Shown: positions 26,930 to 36,736 of the stretch, piece after piece
Layout of the letters: each line of letters starts with the position of its first letter
Numbering within the stretch: position 1 is the stretch's first letter
NCBI GenBank assembly: GCA_016785225.1
Contig: JAFBJZ010000838.1
Coordinates: forward strand, 248,001-312,000
Direction: 5' to 3'
Source of the DNA: Psettodes erumei
Taxonomy: Eukaryota > Chordata > Actinopteri > Pleuronectiformes > Psettodidae
Length of the DNA stretch: 64,000 nucleotides
Translations under genes and position numbers: made by a program
The notes under the pieces: generated by a model
Told to the model about the DNA's origin: nothing
What the model saw: the letters and a program-made list of their open reading frames with translations, nothing else
Databases searched by the model: none

Positions 26930-29900
26930 CTGCCGGCAGTGTAAATGTGTCACAGAACAGTTTAGCAAGCCAAAGTCTAAACATTCACTCACAACAACAA
27001 GCCATAACAATGATATTGTTTTATATTTTGTTACACTAGATTTGAATTCCTTCCTTCACATGGTGCCCGTTTCTTTTTTTTTTTTTCCTTTTTGTATTCT
27101 CATCTATATCCCATCCTTTGCTGCTGCAATGACCCAATTTCCCCACGGGGATCATTAAAGTTTCATCTTATCTTATCTTATCTACCCCTATCCCTCTCCC
27201 CTCTCCTATCACCCTCCTCCCCCAATCTTTCACTTAATTATGTCCCGTGAATGAAGTTCATCTTTCATGCTGCCAGCAGCCGGCAGCGTGGCTCGCCCGT
27301 TCTGGGCTATCTAATCATGGCACAGAGACTAAACTAAATTTAGACAGCCAGCTTGTGATGCCTGGCAGGCCCTAATGGGGGCTGACATCTCAAGACACTC
27401 TGCCGATGTACAGGATACACTCCGCTCGGGCAGGCCCGTGACTAAAGTTGACTAATGCTGATGACTTGTGAACCAGTTTGTTTTGCTCAGAAAGTTTTCA
27501 AGGGGAATCGCGCGCAGAGGTGAAGCGCCGTGCTGACTAAGGCCATTCAAACTTAATGAAATCCAGCATTTACATTTTAGGATCTTGGCCAACGCTCCCA
27601 GTGTGTGCACCTCACGGCATGTGGCACGCGTGTGACAAAGTGCTCAGAGTGATACAAGCTCGCACGCTTTGATTGAAATAGATGCGGCGGTGTGCCTGTT
27701 TTTTTAATCAGTCTAAAAGGGCACATGTCACTCCGCCGCTCAGTGACCTCCGCTGACCACTCGAATCAATTTCGAGTCACTGCTGCTCGTCTGCAGCCGG
27801 CTGCTTGAACTCTGTCAGACAGGCCTGCACATAGGACCACCTCAGTCCAGACGGTTCTCTTCTGTGGCTCTTTAACTCTTCTTGACTCTAAAAAAAAATC
27901 AAGTGCTGGTTAGGCTATACTGTTAAAAAGTTTTACAATAAAATTTCTAAATCTCCCTAATCTCCCTCTAGGGCACATAGCTTGACCTATGAAACACGCG
28001 AAGGCTTTTAATGTGAAGCAGCTGGAGGAAGTGTTGATTTTGCACTTAACATGCATCACACCAAACTCCTGTAATACAGTAATAAGAGCAGATTAGAAAA
28101 CTGAGAGGATATTTTTTTTTCTAAAATATGATAAAGTATACTTATAAAAAGAAGAGAAATGTGAATAAAAGGCTCGTCTCTAATAATAGCCTGTCCCAAA
28201 TAAATGCCTGGTAGCCTCTTCAGTTGCGGTAAATCAGGACCACAGCCAACACTGGAGAACGGAGGCTACGGTATTTAAAGTGTGTGAAATATCGCCGACA
28301 CACACTTTTTTTTGATAGCATATTTAGGGTATTTAGACAGCCACATAACCCATTCTCTTGCTAAGCACTGCACTTTCTAATTCTCTCCCCCAGTCGCACT
28401 TCATGCTCCCCTTCTATCAGACACACACACACACAGTGCACGGTAAGCACATAAAATGCACCGAAGGACAGCAGATGTACATCCTTAATCTTAACACAGA
28501 GGAGATCTGAACGTAAAAGGGCTTTTAACGGAGAGTTTCACGACGCATCCTCCTCCATTACTCCCGTATTTTTCACGAGCCAGTCTCTGTGCTTTTACCA
28601 AAAAAAGAGGTCATGGCCACAAACAATTTAAAGCAATTTCCTTCTTCTGCACAGCATGTACACATCATCTTTCCCCAGCGTTCAAATGTGTCATTCTGTC
28701 ATGTGCTATGCAGCGATGCAATTCTGCGATATTTCATTACATAACAACCCATCTGAAAATTACCCACTGACCGGACCTTGACATTCAAATTGTTCTCTCA
28801 GCTGATTGGATCAAGTCCCAGGCTTGTCTTTGATGTAGTTTTAGCTACTGGAAAGATTTAGATGCAACAAGTTGGTGCGTAGCAGTTGCCAAAACTGTGT
28901 TTCAGAGGCCAGGGAGTCAGCTGTAGAGAGGGAGATCTGCAAGGATTTCATGGCCACTGGGGTAGCGGTGGCAGCAAACAAAGTCTCTGGGGCTGGATAA
29001 ACAATAAAGGCCTGTCGTTTGGTTAGAACAAAGGCCTGTCATCTGCTTTTGTTGTCGGTGGTATTTTTTCCCCTTGTAATCTGCATGTCCAGATGGCTGG
29101 ACGACTTTCTCCCTCGCAGCGTCGTTAAAAGCGCAGCACAGCTGGCAGACTGAGAGCGAGCGAACCATGAGTGAGAGCGCAAGAAAGAGACAAAGCGACA
29201 GAGCTCCGAGAACAGAGAGCGAAAAAGGCCACAACTCCACGAAAGCTGAGAAATGCGGAGGAAGTGAGGCACCTGTTGGACTGAGAGTCTCTTACCTAGA
29301 TCGGTGTTGGGCCCAGCCAACAGCTGCTTGAACTTGTCCAGACGCGACGCCTCCCTCTCGGTCATAGCCGGGGTGCCAGATGTGTTCTGGTCGGCCATGC
29401 GAGCCACCAGCGGGATGACGGGCGGCCGGTGGGGCAGAGAGCGCTGTCTGTGGAGGGCCGCACTCTCGCCCGCTGCATCTGGTGGGCAGACAAAGACACA
29501 AGACCGGGCGAAGGGTTACATCAACACACACACACACACACAACAAACGAGCCAGCCCCGAATCTCACAGACATGATGAAGCCCTACAGCTCTTTACCAA
29601 ACTGAAGAGAGCGCAGATGATGTGTTTACATTTTCATTCACTCTCACCCTCCTGATCTAACAACATGGGTGAGGGAGGTGTGGGTGGAGGATCACTGTCT
29701 CCTGCAGCTGCGTATTGCTCCATGACACCATGGCAACCTCTGATCACTCCAATCAAATCTAAAGGATTTGATGTAAATCCCTCACATATTCCTTTTCACT
29801 TGACATGGCTGCAGATAAAAGGTGCTCTGACTTCTGGCTCGCTGTGACTTTACTGAGCCCAGAACACAGAATTCCATCCATTCTGTTTAGAGGACAGTTT

Positions 29901-32900
29901 TGGCCCTGCTCTATTAAACTTTGATTAGCCTTTTTTTCCAGAGGAGGAAGGAGCGTTCGCGACCTTGCCTCGGCTTTAATTCAAGCAGCAGTGAGGTGAC
30001 ACTATGCGACGAGCGGTGATTAGTGGTTGCAGTAACTGCTGTGCGCAGCAACTTCCCATGTTACTCTGCTGTTAGCGCCTTATCAAAGTTAAACTGTGGA
30101 ACTGCTTGTTCAGGTTTACTGAGCTGATATTTTCCAAACTACATGTCTAATCTGTATGATTAAAAAAAGCACTTAAGGGTAAGAATGTGGTCAACACACA
30201 GACTACACAATACACTTGGAACCCAGTGTTTTCCAACCCACAATTTCCTTTTAGCTGGAACATTACTGCATGGCTCCTCGACTCTTTTCTGAGCCAGGTG
30301 GTAATGAATGTAGTTACAGTTAATGGTTTGTTTTGTAATGAGCCTGCAGGATGGCAGCAGTTGTTGCAAAGTTTCTGTGAAGCATCTATAACGGGTACAC
30401 AAACCCATTAATTCAGTCTGCTGAGGGCCACATGTTCAACCCCAGATGTGCTAAAAGAAAAGAGACACACACAAACAACAAAACAGAGACACACACACAT
30501 ATTACAAACATGCTGGTGAGGTCTGGACGCCAGCGTGGAGAGGGTCTGTCAAACTGAGAACTAAGCCTAAGCCCCCCCCAAAACACATCTACTGTGTGTG
30601 GATTGAGTCACACAAACACTCCGCAGCAATTAAGAAAACTGGAACGCTGCCTATTTCAAGACACTTCTCAGTTTTTACAGGAACAAATAAAAATCTGCAA
30701 ATCTGTTCTCGACCTCTTTATTTGCACTTTGAAAAATTAAAAAAGATTATTAAAGCCGATGGCAGTTTCTTTGCAGTGGAGCCCTTTGTGCGACTGTAAC
30801 CACGAGGACCTTTATAGTCCATTTAATAACTTTCAACTTTTTAAGGGGGCTATAAAAGAAAGAGCCAAGTTAGAGGAAGTTCATTATGCCCCCTCATCTG
30901 TCACAGTATACTGCACCAGTTACGGTGTATGGGAGGAAACATACATACATTCATGCAAGTGCACAAACATAAACAGAGGGTGCATCCCCTCAACCAATAT
31001 TACAGCCAATTATAGTAGCACAGGGTATATTTTTGCCAGCTATAGCAGAAATCCTCAATGAACACTTGTGTGTGTGTTTGTGTGTCCCTTGAGCTCTTAA
31101 ATACGGTTTAGTAGGATGATGAGTGCCAAGTCCACACTGTATGTAAGTATATGGAGAGAGCCTCACTAATGAAATCCATGTTGTTCGCCATTATGAAATT
31201 AGACTGTTGCCACTGTGTTCACGCAAGGAGAGGAGAGACTATGAGTTAGAATTGGAAAATAAAATATATAATAAAATGAGATGCCAGCAAACACAGCAGA
31301 CTGCCTTACTGTCACTTGGTTTACCCACCTGCCAAGTACATTGAGCGTGCATGTATAAAGGTTCGCATATGCGCGCCAGTGTTTTCGTGACGTGCTCACT
31401 AAAGGTGCAAAGGGTGTCGTCGCGCATATCCCTGTATCCACGGACGGCATGACAGCTCGTGCAAGCCTGTGCAGAGCCTTCTCTGAGGAGATAAGAGGAA
31501 GTGCCTGGAGGCAACAGGCTGCCTCTGTTATCTGCATCTAAACGCAGCAACAGGCAGAATAGCGGACAGCAAAGCAGACAGGCAGACAACCTGCCAGACA
31601 GGACAACCATCAGCGAGACGCCTGGCGTCTGCTGCTTCTGCCGCTGATGTTACAATCTCTAACAACGGTAAAACTGTGTCTTCGCAACCTTTCACTTCTG
31701 TGTGTTTAAAAGGACCACGGTGCTGCTACACCCAGGTTCACATTTTCCACCTTGCCTCTATCATTTAACCACAACGTTTTGATTTTAATATTTGCATGTT
31801 CTCAGCCCGTTTCAATCTGCCTTAACCACAAGCAAGTCCAACCAAAGCACAGCACTGGCAGTCAATCAGAACCACTGTTCCACAGAGTGATAATAATATT
31901 CTTCACTGATTTCTCTGCTGTTTGGATGTTGCATGTTTTGGCTGAAACTTGACAGGCAGCTGTGAGACCAGAGCGAATAGCTGAACAAAAGAAAATGATG
32001 CGGGCAACAATGGCTTTACTGTGTGAATTTGTTAAAGTAAGTTATTTCCCAAAATCCTGAATCTTCTGAATCATCTGATATATTTACAGCAAACCATTTA
32101 AAGTCAATATGGTGTCATTTCCTGATATATTTCGAATGGTTATAGACACAGCCAGCAGGGGGTGATTTCAACAAATATTCCACTGGTGCAATACAAGTAA
32201 ATGCCATCTGGCTTTTAGTATGCAGGTGAGCCAGAAAACTTTTTGGACACTGAGCAATGGTCTCGACTAACCTTTAGGTGACCCAATTGGAGCTTCGCTG
32301 TGGGACTTCACCAGGCGGCCATCAGTGTAAGGGCTGCTCTGGGATGCAAACGACACCTCTGGGCTGGTCACGTCTCCCTCCTCCACCCTGTCCTCCTCGT
32401 CCTCCTCGTCCTCCTCCTCGTCCTCCACCACCTCCTCCTGCGTGTCCTCTTCCCTCTGCTCCAGCTCCGCTGTGTCGTCCAACCTCTGTCTCTCCTGCTG
32501 CTTGCTGTGATTCTCAATCACCTGTAGAGTTTATGTTAAAAAAAATAAAAAGGCACGAGCCACTGAACTCCATAAACAGCATTATAAATATCCAGTTTTA
32601 AGAGGAACACACACTCAAAAAATGTGTAAACCAAAGTATCATCTAATTTATACATGAATAATTAACCCTGTTGGTAACTACGCATGTTTAATGCACAGAT
32701 TTTTGTTTAGCCAAATGATTAAAAAGTACGGTAAGTCATCTGACTGTCATTTCCATCCTTCCAAAAGAATTAAATGTAATCTCATTTTTATGAAAATAAA
32801 ATTTTTGGCAATTTTAATTACACTGTTTAGAAATCATGACTTGTCCTATACAGTCAACCATTTCATGGAACAAGAACCTGTGTGGAACGTGCACACATTG

Positions 32901-35507
32901 GTGCAGGTGCACAAAAAACCTCCACCCTTCATATTCTTCTTTCTCTGCATGTAACTGCTCACCTTATTGGCTGTCTCCATGACCACCTCAATGTTAAGGT
33001 TCTGGGCAGCCATGGCCAGCAGCTCGTCATCGTCGTCCCCAACATCCCAGGCATCACTTGTGATGCTCTCGAACTCCTGGAAGGTGGTGGCCTTCTTTGG
33101 CTTGCCTGGCGTGGCGGGAGGAGGTTTGTTGCCTGCTTTAATTAGACTGGAGGACCGAGCGGGGGCCAGGAGGAGGAGAGAAGATAAGGGAGCGAAGGTG
33201 AGATAAAAAGAATTAAGAGAAAGGGGAAGGGGGTAGGAAGAGAGGGGAAGTGTAAGGTGAACAGATGGAATGGGTGACAGTGAATCATTTGACACTGACA
33301 GATAACTAAAAAAGAAGAATGAAATAAAAGAACAGCAGCCCTTTAAAAATAAAAAAGTGGTTTACCAAATAATTAATTAACTTGCATTTGAACTGAGCAA
33401 AGTAGAATATTGATCCAAAGACTTACCAACACTTACAATGAAACACTAAGTATGTGAGTCACCGCTCCGACACACACAGACTCTTAATCTCAAACACTTG
33501 AATCAAAAGCTGGTCTCAAACACCAAAAAGGACAAAATCTGGCCACGTTCAAAGGACAAAATTTCACTCAGTTGCTTTCTTTGTACTGCAAGGATACCCT
33601 TTCACTCAGCGGGAACAAGAAATGCAATAGAAAAAGAGAATTCAATTAAAGTCAACCTTTCCTGTTTTATCAAGCGATGCAGAAAACGGGAATAGGAAGG
33701 AGATTAAAGGGGGGCAGGAGTAGACAGACGAAGGTGCTCTGATTTCTTACAAAGACAAGGATTACCATAATAAAGAGAAAGACTAGTCCACATAAGCTCA
33801 CTTCCCTCATAACTTAGAAGGAAAGAGAGTCAGAACTCACACCTTGATAAAAAACAAACAAACAAGCAAATTAAATTCAGCCCCCTGTGGAAATCTACAT
33901 GATTAAACATAAAAGGATCATATCTGAATAATGGGCTGTTTTACTGTCTGTGACCATGCTATGGTGAACGTGTGGAAATTAGAAAAAGACAGGTGCAGTC
34001 AACAAAGCACAAGAAGTCAAAAATATTTTCAGTATTCTTAGCTGTACATGAAATATGTACTGTAAATACTGTAAATTTACAGTCTTACATACATTCAAAT
34101 CATGTAACAAATACTGTTTGTATGAGCATAGTTTCAAATAAGTTAAAATGAAAGCTGAGAGAATGCCTAAGTTCATTTAAGCTGCATCCATCTACTGACT
34201 AGAATTTCTGGTAGGTTCACTTCCTCCAAAACAGCATAACAGGAAGGGCAACACAGCACAAACAAAAGTTACCAGAAATATCCTGAAATGCTCAATGCAT
34301 GACGCATGTTTCATAAATTCAAGCATGTTGCAGTTATGGCCACACCCCAGCATATAATGTCACAGCTGGCACCTTCATCTGCTGCCAAACGGCAAAACAA
34401 ATGGATCCACATTCCCGATTGTTACGTGGCTAAAAGTAAAACACGTAGTAAATTACTACATCAATCCACGCCATACCCTGCAAGATTGCTGCGTAGTCTT
34501 GTTTATCTGCTACTTAATAATCGTTCTCGTGTGGCACTCATGGTGAATAGAAATGTAAAGATGTGTCATTCAACATGGCTGAAATTCTGCATGGGGTATT
34601 ATGTATTGTGACTCTTACCAAGGGACTGGCAGTTTAAAAAAGTCTTACAGTTATATGATCATCACATTATCAATGAACCAATTTTGGCCTAAGTAAAATA
34701 AAAAAGATTTTTTTAAATCATCTTATGGGCTCTTCCTTTTTTCTACCTTCTATTATCACCTGCTGTTACATCCTGGCAAATCTGTTTTTTAAAGGGCAAA
34801 GAGCCAAGGCACACACTGTTAACACACAAAAACTGAGGGAAGTAAAAGTCTAACACTGGTTCATATTATCCAACAATATCACGAGCTAAAAAAACAGCCG
34901 AAATACATTGAACTTACTTAGCGTGGAGGAGTGGGTCGAAAGGCGGATGTTGTGCGCCATATACATGTTGAATGCTGAGGAAGTGAAAAGGGGAGAATGT
35001 AAATGAATGAGTTCAGGTTTAACTGGCTGCCAAGTTAGCAATGTTAGCTTCAAGTTATCCCACACACTGCCAGTTAAAACTGCCGTAATGTGGCTAAGAG
35101 TGACAGACATGGCATTAATCTGTTAATCACAGCTACTCTATAATACTGATGGGTTCCTTATCATTCCTTAGAATGCTGTGAATACAGGAGTAGAAATTAC
35201 TTCACTGCTAGCCGCTGTTAGCAACGTAGCTCTTAGCCAGCTAACAACAGAACGATGTAAAGTGTCTGCGGGACTAATTTACCACAGACACTGGTCCTAT
35301 ACAAGACGGGAAGCTCACAAACTTTGTGCCATTCAGCGGGGCTGTCAGTGGAGGCGAAAGTTGCGTTTGAAGCTCAACAGTGTAGCGTCAGATGAGTAAG
35401 GTTAGCATCGCTTAGCTAGCCAACTGGAGTGAACACGTCACTCACCTGCCAGGAACCTTGGCTGCGTTTCTCTTCCAGAACTGTTTTCTGTTTCCGTCAC
35501 TCGACAT
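1857..35507 (-). CDS. tbc1d22a: TBC1 domain family member 22A (Rab GAP), 3' part missing
   Basis: This gene-level entry covers exons at 35446-35507, 34918-34974, 32963-33146, 32272-32521, 29296-29478, 16621-16691, 7762-7890, 6246-6308 or 5756-5821, and 1857-1971. All joins are in phase and give 371 residues (372 with the second version of exon 8). The family are TBC-domain GTPase-activating proteins for Rab GTPases, linked to the Golgi and reported to bind ACBD3. Visible marks are the N-terminal KQFWKR block, FQEFES.TSDAWD, DDDELLAMAA, EREASRLDKFKQLLAGPNTD just before the TBC domain, the arginine-finger motif IHIDIPR (R319) and the glutamine-finger motif SGYVQG (Q353). The human protein is about 517 residues, so about 150 C-terminal residues lie beyond the left edge. 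The wording of exons 3, 5 and 6 matches paralogue A rather than B, and cerk next door agrees with the human order. The family assignment is very secure; the exact Rab substrate is not visible from sequence. Confidence 0.96.
1972..5755 (-). other. tbc1d22a intron between exon 8 (B-type) and exon 9
   Basis: No coding block or RNA gene recognised. It holds a G-rich tract at 4376-4408 on the plus strand and short CA/GT-rich patches near 4750-4920. Confidence 0.75.
5756..5821 (-). CDS. tbc1d22a: tbc1d22a exon 8, B-type version (alternative)
   Basis: 66 bases, phase 0 at both ends, encoding IHIDIPRTNPLIPLFQQASV plus QE. It repeats the IHIDIPR opening of the exon at 6246-6308, then follows the wording I know from TBC1D22B (TNPLIPLFQQ..VQE). 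Acceptor has a strong CT-rich tract and GCAG; donor is GAG|GTGAGA. No stop or frameshift is present. Using it in place of the A-type exon keeps the frame and the arginine finger. Expression is not provable from sequence. Confidence 0.88.
5822..6245 (-). other. tbc1d22a intron between the two exon 8 versions
   Basis: A 424-base spacer between the A-type and B-type exons. Its 3' end has a long CT-rich tract feeding the B-type acceptor. It is too long for simple steric exclusion of splicing, so any exclusivity would need another mechanism. Confidence 0.8.
6246..6308 (-). CDS. tbc1d22a: tbc1d22a exon 8, A-type version
   Basis: 63 bases, phase 0 at both ends, encoding IHIDIPRMSPESLVLQPKVT plus E. 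The arginine finger is the R of IxxDxxR (residue 319). The segment after it matches mammalian TBC1D22A. Acceptor is preceded by a CTCTCTCTCCC tract and TTAG; donor is GAG|GTAAGG. It lies 424 bases before a second exon with the same opening (5756-5821). Confidence 0.93.
6309..7761 (-). other. tbc1d22a intron 7
   Basis: No coding block recognised. A short (AC)n run lies at 6343-6361. The open frames at 6861-7173 are A-rich chance readings. Confidence 0.75.
7762..7890 (-). CDS. tbc1d22a: tbc1d22a exon 7
   Basis: 129 bases, phase 0 at both ends, encoding residues 270-312: GYLPANAERRESVLQRKRQE, then YFGFIQQYYDSRNDEHHQDT and YRQ. Acceptor is TTTCTCAG and donor GTATAT. It leads directly into the arginine-finger exon. 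Confidence 0.96.
8140..8270 (+). repeat. Teleost dispersed repeat, fragment
   Basis: The phrase CTTTCTTGCCGAGAGCTAGA, then GATACCACTCTGACGGCTGT, and GAAGCTATCAGCTGCC matches from memory a high-copy non-autonomous repeat of bony fish. The fragment at 51330-51560 appears to be a second copy in the same orientation. Confidence 0.6.
11174..11206 (+). repeat. (CA)n microsatellite
   Basis: About 16 CA units in tbc1d22a intron 6. Confidence 0.95.
11535..12175 (+). pseudogene. Decayed L2-type LINE reverse transcriptase
   Basis: Broken reading frames carry L2-clade reverse-transcriptase landmarks in the right order: CEVPQGSIL (11631-11657), YADDTQVY (11735-11758, in another frame) and EIKNWTPSIFLQLN (from 11793). 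Further on, 11985-12135 resembles the C-terminal HIT..LHWLPV / FKALNGLAPAYI region with frame breaks. Frameshifts, stops and internal deletions show it is long dead. Orientation is opposite to tbc1d22a. Confidence 0.8.
16621..16691 (-). CDS. tbc1d22a: tbc1d22a exon 6 (start of TBC domain)
   Basis: 71 bases encoding residues 246-269, EELRKLSWSGIPRQVRP followed by ITWKLLS. This is the first motif of the TBC domain (G-[IV]-P..vRp..W). Acceptor is TTTACAG and donor GTAAGT. The exon is isolated by introns of about 8.7 and 12.6 kb. Confidence 0.96.
26354..26386 (+). repeat. (GA)n microsatellite
   Basis: A GA run in tbc1d22a intron 5, continuing as imperfect GA-rich sequence to about 26430. Confidence 0.92.
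26886..26926 (+). repeat. (GT)n microsatellite
   Basis: About 20 uninterrupted GT units in tbc1d22a intron 5. Confidence 0.95.
27100..27185 (+). repeat. Non-LTR retrotransposon 3' tail with (TTATC)n
   Basis: CTGCTGCAATGACCCAATTT, then CCCCACGGGGATCATTAAAG and an (ATCTT)n array. This is the typical 3' end of fish retroposed elements, in which a short stem (CCCCACGGGG) precedes a simple-repeat tail. Confidence 0.65.
29296..29478 (-). CDS. tbc1d22a: tbc1d22a exon 5
   Basis: 183 bases encoding residues 185-245. It contains RQRSLPHRPPVIPLVARM and then EREASRLDKFKQLLAGPNTD, the near-identical block that leads into the TBC domain. Acceptor is CCACCAG and donor is CTAG|GTAAGA. Confidence 0.96.
29479..32271 (-). 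other. tbc1d22a intron 4
   Basis: No gene recognised. A short phrase at 32150-32172 (CCAGCAGGGGGTGA) resembles a common teleost dispersed repeat. Confidence 0.7.
32272..32521 (-). CDS. tbc1d22a: tbc1d22a exon 4 (acidic linker)
   Basis: 250 bases encoding residues 102-184, starting VIENHSKQQERQRLDD. Residues 125-151 are dominated by Glu and Asp, written by GAG/GAC codon runs (32390-32450 on the plus strand appear as CCTCCTCGTCCTCCTC). After it comes GRLVKSHSEAP, which resembles the human DLRLVKSVSES block. Donor is GTTAGT, weaker than its neighbours. A disordered linker is likely. Confidence 0.92.
32522..32962 (-). other. tbc1d22a intron 3
   Basis: 441 bases, AT-rich, with nothing further recognised. 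Confidence 0.8.
32963..33146 (-). CDS. tbc1d22a: tbc1d22a exon 3
   Basis: 184 bases encoding residues 40-101. It carries the FQEFESITSDAWD block and an acidic DDDDELLAMAA stretch, ending VVMETANK before donor GTGAGC. The wording follows paralogue A; B has a clearly different segment here. This is part of the mostly disordered N-terminal region that in mammals mediates partner binding (known for the family, not visible here). Confidence 0.96.
33147..34917 (-). other. tbc1d22a intron 2
   Basis: AT-rich with no coding block. A perfect 16-bp palindrome lies at 34068-34083. Confidence 0.78.
34918..34974 (-). CDS. tbc1d22a: tbc1d22a exon 2
   Basis: 57 bases, entering in phase 2 and leaving in phase 2. 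It encodes residues 21-39, reading SIQHVYGAQHPPFDPLLHA, a near-invariant family block. The acceptor is a pyrimidine tract plus CAG and the donor is GTAAGTT. It is too short to stand out as an ORF. Confidence 0.94.
   Translation of the reverse strand, partial: HSTCIWRTTSAFRPTPPR
34975..35445 (-). other. tbc1d22a intron 1
   Basis: 471 bases with GT-AG ends and nothing further recognised. Confidence 0.8.
35446..35507 (-). CDS. tbc1d22a: tbc1d22a exon 1 (coding part)
   Basis: ATG on the minus strand at 35507-35505, then MSSDGNRKQFWKRNAAKVPG and two bases of the next codon. The donor is CAG|GTGAGT. The KQFWKR block is shared by the A and B paralogues, which supports this start. Confidence 0.93.
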
Positions 35508-35664
35508 TTTGCCTCCGCCGCTCCAGCCAGTGCCGAACACAAACACCCGAACGCTGTCGTTACCTGTGAAACGTGAAATTTGTGTTTATTTACACCAAGC
35601 CCCCCTCCTGCAAAACTCAGAAAGCTGCCATGTTGATACTGCTTCATGAACGAGCAAACGCGGC

Positions 35665-35708
35665 TGTGATTGGCTGGAGCGACACTTCCTCATCGCGAGC
35701 CAATCACA
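35665..35708 (-). promoter_or_regulatory. Inverted repeat with two CCAAT boxes
   Basis: TGTGATTGGCT at 35665-35675 and its exact reverse complement AGCCAATCACA at 35698-35708. The two CCAAT cores are about 31 bases apart, about three helical turns, a common arrangement for NF-Y. The site lies roughly 160-200 bases upstream of the tbc1d22a ATG. Confidence 0.65.
35683..35691 (-). promoter_or_regulatory. ETS-like site between the CCAAT boxes
   Basis: CACTTCCTC on the plus strand reads GAGGAAGTG on the minus strand, an ETS-family core. It sits within the loop of the CCAAT inverted repeat. Confidence 0.45.
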
Positions 35709-35787
35709 AGTAAGATCTGCTGTTAGGTGCCTTGAGCACACTGATGTCATACACCGCTGTCTTTGCTTTGCTGACAGAAATTACAAG

Positions 35788-35790
35788 GTG

Positions 35791-35866
<76 letters not shown>
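35788..35866 (+). repeat. (GT)n microsatellite between the two genes
   Basis: About 39 GT units with one GC interruption near the start, in the divergent promoter region. Long alternating GT can adopt Z-DNA. Confidence 0.95.
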
Positions 35867-36626
35867 AATCAAACGTGAGACCACCAGCATCAGGACCACA
35901 GGCACGGAGAAGTTTATAATGTATTTATACTTAGATAAGATTTACTATTGTTTCTGTAGTATCCATACAATATGGATAATACTGTATAGATGGTGTATGA
36001 GGAAGAGCCGATGCAATTACGGTAGTTTAGAGTGATATGACTATTATCTTTATTAATAAAATATTACCATCATTTTGAAATCCGGTGCTTTCCATCAATG
36101 TTTTTTTAATCTAAAAGCAGAAGTGGGAAGGCTGAGGTCAAACCACTTCAACGCAGTCATCATTTTTTGTTCCGTATTACTGTGGATGTTTGTTTCATAA
36201 TAAACAGTGTCTGGGGGTTATGACAGGTTTTGGTAATTATTCATCTCTTCACCCGACTGCCCTAACTCATGGATTAGAGCGCTTACGTGTTCATGCAATG
36301 GGCTGATGCAGCGCTTGTTCCGTGGGATCGAAGCAGACAGGAGGGAAAAGACAAGAGGTGTCACTCTGTCACAATTTTTCGCCACTACAGAAGCCATCCC
36401 TGCTATGATCACCATTGTTGTTATCACTGCAGCCCCTGAGGTAAAATGCAAGCGTTTATCTTATGTAATCATGAACTTGAAACCATTTTAGACACATTCT
36501 TTGCTTGCTGAGGACATCACAGAACGCGGAATAGTGAAGTTTCATATTCAAAACGGAGAGAGTCATCTCGCTTATGCACGATCTTTGTTCCTCCCGTCTT
36601 CGGACAGCCCGGCCCGACCGGCGCAC

Positions 36627-36633
36627 TGACTCA
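36627..36633. promoter_or_regulatory. AP-1-like site upstream of cerk
   Basis: A consensus TGACTCA, 104 bases before the cerk ATG, in a CpG-rich stretch. A 7-bp match alone is weak evidence. Confidence 0.35.
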
Positions 36634-36670
36634 ACGCATTACACACGCGAGACGCGTCTTGCTGTGCGGG

Positions 36671-36716
36671 ATGCTACAAAGTTGAGATGCGGATCATCGG
36701 ACGACATCGTAACTAA
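36671..36716 (+). promoter_or_regulatory. Two short upstream ORFs before cerk
   Basis: ATG at 36671 opens a 4-codon frame ending TGA at 36683-36685. ATG at 36687 opens a 9-codon frame ending TAA at 36714-36716. The A of that stop is the first base of another ATG (36716-36718), which is in frame with cerk. Whether they lie in the mRNA depends on the unmapped transcription start. Confidence 0.5.
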
Positions 36717-36736
36717 TGACACGTTCGAGCGATATC

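Larger units (their letters stand above)
16692..29295 (-). other. tbc1d22a intron 5
   Basis: The largest intron (12.6 kb). It contains several low-repeat stretches resembling conserved non-coding elements (17100-17470, 17630-18330, 19990-20350, 23040-23160, 27240-27480), a (GA)n tract, a (GT)n tract and a retrotransposon tail. The 161-codon minus frame at 24709-25194 has no family resemblance. Confidence 0.72.
35508..36736. promoter_or_regulatory. Shared divergent promoter region, tbc1d22a / cerk
   Basis: 1,229 bases separate the two start codons. The tbc1d22a side holds paired CCAAT boxes and an ETS-like site and no TATA box. The middle has a long (GT)n tract at 35788-35866. The cerk side (36590-36720) is rich in CpG and has a TGACTCA site. 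Human CERK and TBC1D22A are also head to head, so joint regulation is plausible, but the transcription starts are not visible. Confidence 0.7.

Noticed and set aside
32846..33295. 149-codon minus-strand frame as a stand-alone protein
   Set aside because: Only 32963-33146 is coding (tbc1d22a exon 3); the flanks are intron read-through with clear AG and GT sites.
1857..35507. Gene as TBC1D22B instead of TBC1D22A
   Set aside because: The B-type exon 8 suggested this, but exons 3, 5 and 6 read like A (for example KFKQLLAGPNTD, LSWSGIP) and the neighbour is cerk, as for human TBC1D22A.
35438..35647. 69-codon minus-strand frame overlapping the tbc1d22a start in another frame
   Set aside because: It could be an upstream ORF, but the CCAAT boxes suggest transcription starts near or downstream of its ATG. 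It also crosses the exon 1 donor, so it is not listed as a feature.
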